A DNA stretch of 64,000 nt from Triplophysa rosa (lineage: Eukaryota; Chordata; Actinopteri; Cypriniformes; Nemacheilidae), in contig NC_079905.1 in NCBI RefSeq assembly GCF_024868665.1, positions 1,169,042 to 1,233,041 of the forward strand, read 5' to 3'. Both the position numbers and the translations under genes were made by a program. The first letter of the stretch is position 1. Each line of letters starts with the position of its first letter. Positions 53,777-64,000 of the stretch are shown piece by piece. Under the pieces are notes generated by a model, which searched no databases, was not told the DNA's origin, and saw nothing but the letters and a program-made list of their open reading frames with translations.

Positions 53777-56700
53777 ATGCTTTCACGGTAAGTCAATAAT
53801 GCATCATTCATAAGACATGTACGAATTGATCAATACTTCATCAATATTATCAATACGAGGTTGATTGTTTCTGAAGGTTGTGAAGTGAGGGGAGGAGGTT
53901 TTGGCATGGCGTTGGAAAGAACAAAATCTTTATTTAATAACCAATTGTTATGTATTTAATATGTATGTGGGTTGTGTATAGAGTTTGTGCACAGTTTAAG
54001 AAGTGTTTTTAAATAATCATGAGTTGTCCGTGAATAATATCGTCAAATGACAAATAATAATCCATTTTAAGCAACCGGAGGATGCGTTTTAAAGTAAATT
54101 CAGTGCTATTAGTATTGTGACGTTTATGCGACTCGATAACATGTATGTAATAAAACATATGCATGCATTGTGGGAATGATTGTGTTGTTATTTTTCTGTG
54201 TTTGCGTTTGTTTATTCGGGAGCGTTATCTCGTTTCTTTCACAGAAATCTTGTCATTGCTTCGGTGGCTGTGGTGTTTTTGGCGTCTACTGTATCAGCAG
54301 CTCCTGTTGAAGGTATGACCTCGTTTCCCCGAGGACTCTTTAACAACACCTTCTGATGTTTAACATGCACCGCCCGCGCGCACGTGTCACCCATTAACCG
54401 TGGAAATATCAAAGCTTCAATCCTACAACCGGAACGATTTTTTCCCGAAAACAGATAAAGAGCCCGAGGAGAATGACTTTGAAGCTGAAGAAGGTGAAGA
54501 AGAACTTTCTGAGGAGGAGGAGGGTGAGCGATGAAGGTCTTTTATTTCTTCCACCTCCGGCTCAGAGCCAAGGACATCAATATCACATCCAGAAGCGATT
54601 CAATAATACACTTGGTATTGAGATGATGAAGAGTAAACAATAAACATAAATTCTATGATAAACAATCCTTCGATTCTCGTTTTAAAGCTTTACTAACTTC
54701 ATAAATTACTTTTATAGACCCATAAACGCAAAACATCGCAATAAAAAGCCTTTAAATGAGAGACACTGAAATGCTGTTTTTCTGATAACAATCGGCTGAG
54801 AGAAGAAAACAGAGAAGGTCTAAGCTCTCCAGCGTTCAGTGTGAACACTTCTTATAAACTCTATCGATTCTTCCTTTTCTTCACAGATGATGACGATTCC
54901 AAAGCTCAGCATATGAAGGGTGGGTGACAAGTTCACAACTTACCACCGTTTCACACCAATTCTTGAATTTCACAATATGAGAATTGATTCAGTGCTGGTC
55001 CGATCAGTTCATCTGGTATAAAAGCTTCAAAAACATGCTGTAGCGCTTTAGTAATACTGTCTCTTTAACACTAAAATGAGATTGTTTGAAGTATCTTGCA
55101 TTACTATAGTATTTATCAAAGTACAGTTGTATTTTTTTGCACGTGAGAGTGTATCCATCATTATTTTGGGGAAAAGACTTTGATTTAAGTACCATGATAT
55201 TGTTTAAAGTACACTGAAAATACCATGGTATTTATACAGGGTCATGCAGCTTGTTATACAGTATAGTACCAATGTACTTTGATATATACCGTGGTACTTA
55301 TTGGATATAAATTAGAGCTGTCAAACGATTAATCGCATCCAGAATAAAAGTTTTGTCTGTGCACTGTGCATATTAATTTTGTATTTATAAACACACACGT
55401 TTATATATTTAGGTAATATCACAAGTATTTATTTATATGTTTCCAATATTTTAAATGATATATAAATGTCATATTTTTCATAAATATATGCATGTATGTG
55501 TTTATAAATACAAAATTAATATGCACAGTACACAGACATGTATTATGTAAACACAGACTTTTATTCTGGATGCGATTAATCGTTTGACAGCCCTATGTAT
55601 TAAAATGCCACAGCATTATTTTCCAGATCATAGTTTTGTTTGAACACGTACCATGCTACTACCATGGTGTTGGTATTTATTTATTCATATCTTTGTAATA
55701 TGCCAAATATTGAAATGGCACAAAATCTAAATACAAATGAAAGTCCCATTAATAAAAGTAACAAAATAAAAGTAAAAAGACTAGAGAGAGAGAGAGATTT
55801 TATTGATAAATCTATTAAAATGATGAAAATGACACTATTCTGGCTTGCAATGTGAGATATAAAACAACTCATAAAATCAAATCTAACGAATTCTAAGATG
55901 TGCATAAAATATGAAATGATCTTAAATATATTTGGCATTTGTCTTCACTTGTTAACAATAAGACTGTTTGTCCTCTCGCAGGGCCACCTGGCCGGACTAG
56001 ATTGATTGACACGTGAGACGTGATCTCTGCCAATCTTAAGAATATGTTTCTGTTTCCTCTTTCTCTTCCAAAAGGAGCTGGATCACAGCAGGCCACTTCA
56101 GCACCCAAAGGCTCGGGTAAGGTGAAGCTAATCCTCTTTAGAGCCCGAGCCAGAGAACATTGAATCTCTCGGCAGTGGAAAGTAGTTCACTGGGTGCACG
56201 TCTGTAAGCGAAGTCAGTCAGTCTCTAATCTGCTTTAGGAAGCAGGTATGTGGGGTGAGATATTAACAAACGTGGAAAGATGAAACGGCAGGTGCACGAA
56301 AAAGCGGCCTTGGGTCATTGAGAGCACGTTCTGGGTGATGTTTGGTGACCTGGGTGCTTTTTCTTTCTTTTTTCAAGGTCTGAGTCCTTCGCCTGGCAGC
56401 TCCGTCTCGGGCGAATCCCCAAACGGTAAGAAACTCTACTCGATAACCCCAAAACAAGTCTAAGTGCATTAGAGTCTCATGGCCTCTGTGGTGAAAGGTG
56501 AATTTGTTAAAAGCTCAATGGCCACTTCTCAGACCTTTCCCAATGTCCGATACATCTTTTGACAAAAACCTTTGGTCTCATTTCCCAGGTCACAAGCTTA
56601 ATGGTGCTACACAAACCGGCCAAGTCTGTAAGTGTCAACCTGATCTACCGACGGAGAAACGTTCACACAAGTCACGCTTTAGAAAGCTTACACTCGCTCG

Positions 56701-59700
56701 CCTTGTGTAGTTCATACTCGACAGTACCGCAGTATACTAGTAGGGCCATACAGTGACATCAGAGTTGGGTTTTGAGATGATGCTGACTAACTTCTCTTTC
56801 CTGGCCAAACTAAAATAAAAGTGTTTTTGTCATTACAGCGTTGAGCAGCATGTCAACATCTTCAGAGGGATCCAGCGGTAACTATTAACTGACATTTCAT
56901 ATTAGAAATGGGAAGATATTTGGAAGAATGTCAGTAACCAAACGGGTCTCATCCCGCATTGACTCCCATAGTATTTATTTTCCCTACGATGGCAGTAAAT
57001 GGAGGATGAGATCTGCTCGGTTACTGACATTCTTTTAAATATCTTCCTTTGTGTTTAGCAGCACAAAAAAAACATGTATGCAGGTTAAGGTCAAGTAAAT
57101 GATGACAGAATTTTCATATTTGGGTGAACTGTCCCGTTAAATGAAATGATGAAGCATTTTGAAGATTCACACTAATAAAACAATAGAAGTCACGTGATCT
57201 GAAGCTTCTTAGCTTCTAAAGCTCAATACATATGACACGCAACACACAAACCTTTGAAAAGAAAACACAGGTGTGTTGAGATGTACGATATATGATTCTT
57301 TCCTTCGGTGGAACACAAAAGGAGATATTTTGAGAAATGTCTCAGTGGTTTTGTGTTCGTACAATGGAAGTCAATGGAGTTCAGTTTTGTTTGGCTATCA
57401 ACATTCTTCGAAATATCTTCTTTTGTGTTCTTCAGAAGAAAGAACGTCATACAGGTTTGAAATGACGTGAGGTTGAGAGATGTTTTTTGTTGTTGTTAAG
57501 ACTGTGTTTGAGATCAATGGCAGTGATTCTTGTGTGTGTTTTTCAGGTAGTAACGGTAGAGACGGGTACTCTCGCCCATCTGCCTCAAGTTCTCATGGTA
57601 ATGTGTCCAGGCTCTGTGAACGTGTTTGTTTTTCGTTGCCCTAGCTCATTTTCTGCACAATCGCTGTGTTTATTTCTCGTTCAGGTTCAAGTAACAATGG
57701 ACAGGAGGGGTCTAAATCAGAAATAGCTTCTCCGGGTACCACATTACTGGTTTTGGTTGAAACATACAATATTTGAAACTTGAAATAGATATTTAAAATA
57801 GATCTTTATCAAATAAAAGTGACGGTACTATGTAATACTAATAACATGAAGAATCATTTCCTTCATTTTCATCAGCGGGAGGAACTGGTGCTCACGACGC
57901 TTTAGCATCTAAAGTCCCTGGTAATGACATTTTAAAACACATACTGTATAAACTAGTGTTTAATATATATGATCTTTAAAGAAATACAGTAATGTACAGC
58001 TCGTAATAAGTTTACTGATTTGCTTCAGGTCCAGATGGGGCCGTCCATTCCATTTCTGTTGGTAAGACGTTGTGTTTGATTTGAGCTTTTGTTTTATACC
58101 TTCATGAAATGGTCTTTGTGCCGTAATGATGTCATGTGTCTGTCAATGTCACAGTGTCATCAGGTCAAGGGTCATCAGGCCACATTTCTGCAGGTCACGT
58201 GATCGGCCGACCTTCAGCAGGGCAGACGTCAGGTGCTTCGGCTGCTGTTTCCTCTGAGGTCCAATCACAACCGTCAGGTATACAGATATCAGACAAAAAA
58301 TAAAAACATCTTGTGTGCAAGGATGCTGTCAGCACAGAGGAAACATGTCAATGATGAATGTACTGTAGAAGTAACATGCTCGGTGTGTGTTTGTGTGTGT
58401 TTAGGGTCAGAGGTCACAGTTGAACATACAGAAGGATATGAAAACGGTACGTGAATATCTTTCTTCTGAAGGTTTCTTGTAGTCTGACATCTCAACACAC
58501 TTGTGTTCTCTTTTGTAAGGTGATTCTGCTCATGAAACGTCTCAGATCGAGTCTCCGGGTGAGAAACGTTACATTTACATTAAAGCTGTCAAACGATTAA
58601 TCACGATTAATCGCATCCAGAATAAAAGTTTGGGATAACATAATGTATGTCTGTGTACTGTGCATTTTAATTTTGAATTTATAAAAATATACGCATTTAT
58701 TAAAATGAATATACAAAAAATAACATTTTAATATGAATAAACATTTACATATAATTATTGGCAAATATAAAGAAATGCATGTAAACATTTTCTAAATATA
58801 TACATGTGTGTACATGTATGTGTTTATAAATACTAAATTAATATGCACAGTACGCAGACATACATTATGTAAACACAGACTTTTATTCTGGACGCGATTA
58901 ATCGTTTGACAGCCCTAATTTGCATACTCATTTCTTTTTGAAGCACACGAGCAACTCTGATTGTGAAATTTTGTGTTTTTAAATTCAGAAATCCCAGAGA
59001 CAGAATCTAACGGTGAGTATTATGGTCTGTAGACAGTCGTGTAGAATAAGAGTTCCAGTCGCTTTAAGTGTTGTCCTGTCACAGGTAATGGACATAAACA
59101 CCTAATGAATGGAGGAGAAACAGGCTTCACAGGTCAGCAAACAATCGACTAACTTTACACTTTTGTGTGACCTTTAATAAACCTAATGTTATTTTAGAGG
59201 CGTATGACATTGATTCTACCATGAAACCACAGTAGTTAAAGGGATACTTCAGGCAAGAAACAAAGAATTTCCCCATGTTTTACTCATCCGCAAGGCATCC
59301 TGACTGAATATGACTATCTTCTTGAAGAATAATGCAGTCGGAGTTATAACACCACGTATCATTTTTCTTCCAATCTGTAGAATGGGAGTGAATGGGGCTA
59401 TTTTTTGAAGCTCCAAAACGTGCATCCATCCATCAAAGTACTGCTCAACACAGGTCTTAACAAAGGTCTTCTGAAGCGAATCGATGCGTTTGTTTAAGAG
59501 AATTATCCATATTTAGAGCTCTGTTGACGTTAATGTCTAGCTTCCATTATCCCGCGGCTGCGTGTGAACCTGAGGCTTGTTTTTCCGGAGTTCGTTTCGT
59601 GCCTGAAGTATCCCTTTAATGACTTTAAATGAAAGTGTCCACTGTACCTTTTGTCTTTACTCTTATGTCAAATCTTCTCTTTACATGTTTTGCTTGAAAA

Positions 59701-62700
59701 CCGTGCTTGAGTGATCTGTCGAGGTGGACGTCTGTGGCCGTCCGCCCTGAATTGTGCTATAAAAATGGCACAACTGTATTTTCATCTGTTTTTATTTTTG
59801 ATTCAGGCTTGGATCATTTCGTGCCGGACACGTCTCAGATACAAGGAACAGGTGATTTCAAATATGAGTGAAAACAGTCTCATGTTACAAACAAGGAAGA
59901 ACCATAATATCGCCGCTGTCCTTCCCAAACCTCTGATTGCCAAATTCGCTGAAATGGAAAAAACTCAAAAAGATGTCAAAGTTGACAATCGCTTTTTAGT
60001 ACCTTTTATTGGTTAGATATTTGCAAAACATAAAGGGTGACTAATAACAATGGTTTATGACCAAAAATAAACATCACGAAATATGGAGATGCAAGGTTTT
60101 AGAAGGACAGCAGCGATATGCTGACGTGAATGTATAATTTATAAATGTAAGATGTAGTCGTGACTGTGTCGCTCTTTCATGTGTTTGTCAGGTGGTTTTG
60201 ATACAATTGGCACAAGCCCTCACTTGGAAATTACAGGTAAAAAACCTTTGTTTCACCCTTAAACTATTGAAAGTAAAGGTTGTAGCATTAAATCTGCACA
60301 TCGTTGCCGTCCTTCTGAAACCTCATATGTCCATATTTGCTGTTTTTCAGGAAATGTACTTGCATACTGTGTTGTCAAAGACTTTTTAATGCTATTTATT
60401 AGTTAGATATTTGAAATATCCCTTTAATATTAGTTCTGAATCATACACTTCAACAGAAATGCTGTTGTTTTTAACCCATTTTTGTATATGGACAAAACCA
60501 ACCATTAGGTTCTAAATGAACCTGTGCTGAAAATTAACCATATGTTTAAGGCCCGATTAACATTTCGCGTCTAACGCCGTGCAGAACACGCGAACGGAAA
60601 AGTTGAACTATTTCCATCGCGATGCGCACCGCGTCGCCCCCTATTTGCGCACGCCTGCTGCGCGTCTACATTTAAACTAACGAATATACGCGCGGAAAAG
60701 ACGTGAAATGTGAATGGGACCTAAAGAACCCATTGTTTTTAATGCACAACATGAATTCAGTCATGAGCACTAAAACATAATCCATTTTTATCACAATACG
60801 ACTGTAGGCACAATAGACCAGTCAAACCACGACTTTCTTGTTGGTTTAATGGGTGAGCGTTTCTTTTATCGCATGAGTTAGTATAAGAAATACCGACTAT
60901 CGTTTTTCAGTAAAACGGGAATGTTGCTCTCTGCAGGTGGAATGGGAGAGGACTTTGGTCCAGACGCTCATACGGCCGGGTTAGGTACGCTTTTAGACTT
61001 ATTAGACACTCCAGATCCTCCGTCCACATGTCTAGTAACTGACGCTGTCTCAACAGATCAGATGACACTTCAGGTGGATTCCACAGGTGAGCGTCCACCT
61101 CATCCGTTGATGTTTGTAGCCTTCCGCTGATCTCACGCTAGTTAACTACACTTGATTTACGCTCACGGCGCTCAGAGATTTTCCCCGTCACACCGTCAGA
61201 ATAAGCCAGCCTGTACCTCATCATTTACTGAAAGATGACTGATGTGTTTTTGGTTCTCCTCTCCAGCAGCTGGATCCAGTCCAGGGCCTCCGTCCAGCGG
61301 CAGTTCGGTTCTAGACGTTCCTCCAGGTAATAGCTCCTGGCTGCCGCTCTGTTCTCCTTTAGGTCCTGTAAATTTACCCCAGTAGTGGTTTACTCAGAAA
61401 TCCTGGCGTCTTCGTGTAATAATGTCTGGCAAGAGTGACACGAGAGAGCTTCCAGAGACGTTTCTGACGTCACATGACTGTACGAAATGATCCCAAACAA
61501 TCTCTTTTGAATATCAGACTCGGCCGGAGCAGCTTCTCCATCTGCTGACTTCGGGAAGAATGATTTCGCTCACTCCATCCGTGAGTTTATCACCCCAAAA
61601 CGGTTGTTTAGAATCTGCATGCGAGTCTTCGGTGGAACACAAAAGAAGATATTTTGAGAAAGGTTTTGTGTTCATACAATGGAAGCCAATGGCGTTCAGC
61701 GTTGTTTGGTGTTCGACATTCTTCAAAATATCTTCTTTTGTGTTCTGGTGAAAAAAGAAAGTGGATACAGGTTTGGAATGACATGAGGATGAATAAATGA
61801 TCTCTTTCGCTTTCAGGCGGATCTGATAATGGTTCACCGGCAGATACAACAGGTACTAATGACATTCTTCATACTCTCTGGATAACTTTTTGTGTTTGTA
61901 AACAGAAAGTCTAAATCCAGCCTGAACTTTTCAGATTCATCATTAATCTCGGACACATTAAAACATCCGGGTCATTACTTCACGGATTATACAGGTTGGA
62001 CATTTATTTATATCTAATTTGTCAAAATGATTTGCTGCATCCGGGTTACCGTGTGTTTTTACTTTTGAGCGGTTGTTATCTGGGAATAACGAACCTGCAA
62101 ATGTTGCGACTGGCCAATCAGAATCAAGCATTCCAACGAGCCGTGTAATAACCAGGCATAAAAGTTCATATTGATCTGTTTTACAGCAAGATAAATCATA
62201 GTTTGTTTTTTTCAGATGGCGGGGTGGATAACGGAGCTGACGCTCCTGACACGAACGGTAAGACCTGATCAACCAATCTACTGACCTTTCTCTGCCAGAA
62301 ACGATGAAGTCACAATGCAAAAAAATCGGATGCTTCATATTTTTAAAGTGCAATACAACTTTGCTTTTGCTTTGACCTGGATGTTGTGAAGATTGGCAGG
62401 GTCGGTGTTGGAAGACCGTTTACCGTCCATCACGCATTTTGACAGTCTGCCACTCTTTGTGTTTCAGGAAACGGTCGACACAAACCGGTTGTTGACATAC
62501 AGAAAGGTACAAAAAAAAACATTGTCGTTTGGATATGTTCATAGTTAATCATCTCAGCGCGGTCGGGGTTGACATCAGGAGCTATAAAACACACTAAACC
62601 ATGATGGAATCACAGTGTCGTGTTATTGACAGACTAACTCCATCCTGGAAATGATGCTTTCCAATTTATGACCATTCCCAACTCTCTCTCTAAACAGGAA

Positions 62701-63965
62701 CAGAGCATCAGTTTGTCGCTATGGAGACGCATCACACAGCTGGTACTAAATCATTCTGTTTGTGACGTCACTGAAAGTCCATTGATTTGTTACCCATAAT
62801 TCTGTGTTTAGGTATCGTGTCTTGGCTGGGTTGTCTATAGCCGATTGTGCTTATATGCATATACAGTATGTATAATGCTTTATAAAAGTAGTTGTAATGC
62901 ATTAATTATGCCTTTTAATGCACCTTATAATGCATTGTAACGTCTCACGAATAATTGTAACTACAGTTAATACATTATAACACTTATTACATATTATAAC
63001 TCATTGTTACACGTTGCATTTTTAAATTGGTTATAATTCTTTACAACAACATTTAATGTATTACAACACACATTATGAACAACTATGATGCATCATACCC
63101 TTTAATAACCCTTTATAATGCATTATATATAAAGGCTTTAATATTTCTTGTGGCAGTACACTGCAAAAAATGACATTCTTGCTAAGCATTTTTGTCTTAT
63201 TTTTAGAAAAAAAATTCTAAAACTTCTTAAATCAATATCCAATTACTTGACAAGAAAAGATATTAAGTCTTGTGTTATGAAAAATGATAATGGTAAGAAT
63301 TAAGGAAGTTTATGGTCAAAACAAGCAAACAGATCTGCCAATGGGGTGAGGAAAATAAACTTAGTTTGACCTTTTTCTCAACTACCTAATTCAAGTTTAA
63401 AAAGAGACTAAACATCTTAGGTCACTTTTCTTGTCAAGACAGTGCATCTTGATTTAAGAATGTTTAGTTATTTGTACTACAAAACAGACAAAAACACTTA
63501 GTAAGAATGTCATTTTTTGCAGTGTAGACAATATTAAACGGCCAAAGAGAGAACAGTTTCACTTTTGTAAGATTTTAGAGATAAAATAATCTGGATTTGC
63601 TGAGAAACATTTGGGTTCGTATCGTATAAATGACATGATCGGAGTCGGCAGCAGTTGGATGCAGAATAAATACTTTGTTCAGCCAGTGAAACAGAAAGAA
63701 GAATGACATAAAGCATCTTTTAATTCAGTACTTCAGACACAAACTTTATTTTTTCAGTTGGCATCCTGGACCATACACTCAGTCCTTACGCTGACACCAC
63801 TGGTAAGAAAAATGATTGATCAGACGTCTTAAATGATCACATGGTCTTGGTTGTCATGGCGATGTTCGTCATCATTCTTTGACTGTTTTAATGCACACTC
63901 TTAATGTTTCTTTCTCGAAGGTCAGGACGGTGTCACCGGTGCGAGTGCACAGACAGATCTGGCAG
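53777..63965 (+). CDS. Gene C: multi-exon secreted Gly/Ser-rich protein, starmaker-type (3' end outside window)
   Basis: At least 31 coding exons, about 484 codons: 53777-53787, 54245-54312, 54455-54523, 54887-54919, 56075-56116, 56378-56425, 56589-56627, 56839-56877, 57547-57597, 57685-57735, 57876-57920, 58029-58061, 58155-58277, 58405-58446, 58520-58558, 58989-59012, 59085-59132, 59807-59851, 60192-60236, 60808-60852, 60937-60984, 61057-61086, 61267-61326, 61518-61580, 61817-61852, 61935-61994, 62216-62257, 62468-62506, 62698-62742, 63758-63802, 63921-63965. MLSR plus exon 2 form a signal peptide (cleavage near VSA|AP). Exons 3-4 are acidic (EEGEEELSEEEE, DDDDS). Later exons are Gly/Ser/His-rich, low in hydrophobics and cysteine-free. 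Every intron from exon 2 on is phase 1, and seven exons are exactly 45 nt. It continues to the right. No named gene is recognised; I infer an extracellular matrix role shared with stm. Confidence 0.75.
55315..55594. mobile_element. MITE family B, copy 1
   Basis: Ends AGAGCTGTCAAACGATTAAT and ATTAATCGTTTGACAGCCCT are inverted, followed inward by CGCATCCAGAATAAAAG and its complement. The AT-rich interior is non-coding. It lies in gene C intron 4. Confidence 0.85.
56905..57142. mobile_element. MITE family A, partial
   Basis: The interior and right end of family A are present (GAAGATATTTGGAAGAATGT, CATAGTATTTATTTTCC, ending GGGTGAACTGTCCCGTTAA). The left terminus is missing. Confidence 0.7.
57283..57475. 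mobile_element. MITE family A subtype, partial
   Basis: GGAGATATTTTGAGAAATGT and ATCAACATTCTTCGAAATAT are the inverted arms around a central CAATGGAAGTCAATGGAG. It is the same subtype as copies at 18000 and 61600. Confidence 0.7.
58583..58917. mobile_element. MITE family B, copy 2
   Basis: Ends AAAGCTGTCAAACGATTAAT and ATTAATCGTTTGACAGCCCT, with the same inner CGCATCCAGAATAAAAG block as copy 1. It lies in gene C intron 15. Confidence 0.85.
59236..59619. mobile_element. MITE with TTAAAGGGATACTTCAGGC ends
   Basis: Left TTAAAGGGATACTTCAGGC and right GCCTGAAGTATCCCTTTAA are perfect 19-bp inverted repeats around a non-coding interior. The outer bases resemble family A, but the interior is unrelated. 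Confidence 0.85.
60548..60722. mobile_element. GC-rich MITE with TTAAGGCCCGATTAACATTT end
   Basis: Imperfect inverted ends TAAGGCCCGATTAACATTTC and GAAATGTGAATGGGACCTAA bound about 175 bp rich in GCG words (CGCGTCGCCCCC, GCGCGTCTACATTTAAACTA). The same core occurs at about 10175-10316. Confidence 0.7.
61585..61800. mobile_element. MITE family A subtype (gene C intron)
   Basis: GAAGATATTTTGAGAAAGGT and CGACATTCTTCAAAATATCT are inverted arms, flanked by TGTGTTCTGGTGAAAAAAG and an end with GACATGAGGATGAATAAATG. Confidence 0.7.
62870..63130. repeat. Degenerate TAATGCATTATAA repeat
   Basis: Many variants of TAATGCATTATAA and ACATTATAAC occur without fixed period in gene C intron 29. It is low-complexity and palindromic. 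Confidence 0.55.
63157..63526. mobile_element. MITE with TACACTGCAAAAAATGACAT ends
   Basis: Left TACACTGCAAAAAATGACAT and right ATGTCATTTTTTGCAGTGTA are perfect inverted repeats. The inner arms also pair (TTGACAAGAAAAG and CTTTTCTTGTCAAG). The interior is non-coding. The outer TA may be the target duplication. Confidence 0.9.
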
Positions 63966-64000
63966 GTACTATTTTTGATGTTTATTCTGGTCAATTACAC

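Noticed and set aside
55981..56015. Extra gene C exon beginning GGCCACCTGGCCGGACT
   Set aside because: A good acceptor exists, but the only donor would give phase 2, breaking the otherwise constant phase 1 pattern.
61006..61035. Extra gene C exon ATCCTCCGTCCACATGTCTA
   Set aside because: Donor CTA|GTAACT would be phase 0, so the next exon would be out of frame.

Overview
This is teleost fish DNA, most likely from a cypriniform (carp or zebrafish relative). The evidence is vertebrate intron-exon genes, a starmaker-type otolith gene, and many copies of short palindromic DNA transposons and a tRNA-derived SINE of kinds common in cyprinids. There are no bacterial operons, CRISPR arrays or viral genes.

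Layout, left to right. (1) 240-3517 (+): last six exons of slc39a4 (ZIP4 zinc importer), with a 3' UTR to about 5.06 kb that contains a MITE. (2) 5-10.4 kb: mostly non-coding, with a 65-bp perfect inverted repeat, hAT-like MITEs, three weak splice-bounded segments (7.43-8.12 kb) and two CTCF-like motifs. (3) 10669-13898 (-): all twelve coding exons of csnk2a1 (casein kinase 2 alpha, 393 aa), with a probable non-coding first exon and GC-rich promoter near 20.03-20.2 kb. Its roughly 6.1-kb first intron is full of nested repeats and holds a degraded coding fragment. (4) 23392-63965 (+): three tandem genes for secreted proteins with the same architecture. They are an unnamed small gene A (151 aa), starmaker (stm, about 605 aa, very acidic and Ser/Asp/Thr-rich), and an unnamed gene C that runs off the right edge after at least 31 exons.

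The three tandem genes are the main discovery. Each has a TATA box 85-106 bases before the ATG. Each has a first coding segment of exactly 11 nt encoding MLxR and ending in phase 2. Exon 2 then encodes the rest of a signal peptide, and every later coding intron is phase 1, so internal exons are short symmetric modules. Classical SCPP mineralisation genes use phase-0 introns, so this looks like a separate starmaker-family cluster built by tandem duplication and exon multiplication. It lies next to csnk2a1, whose kinase targets Ser/Thr followed by acidic residues, a motif that is very common in Stm.

The 3' end of stm is ambiguous. The frame stops at 46133-46135, but the same exon continues in another frame into a spliced terminal exon with a basic tail, suggesting a one-base indel or an alternative end. 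Most of the remaining sequence is transposon-derived. A few repeat-poor intergenic blocks between the tandem genes are candidate regulatory DNA. All gene models were assembled by eye from splice sites and reading frames; no alignment or expression data were available.
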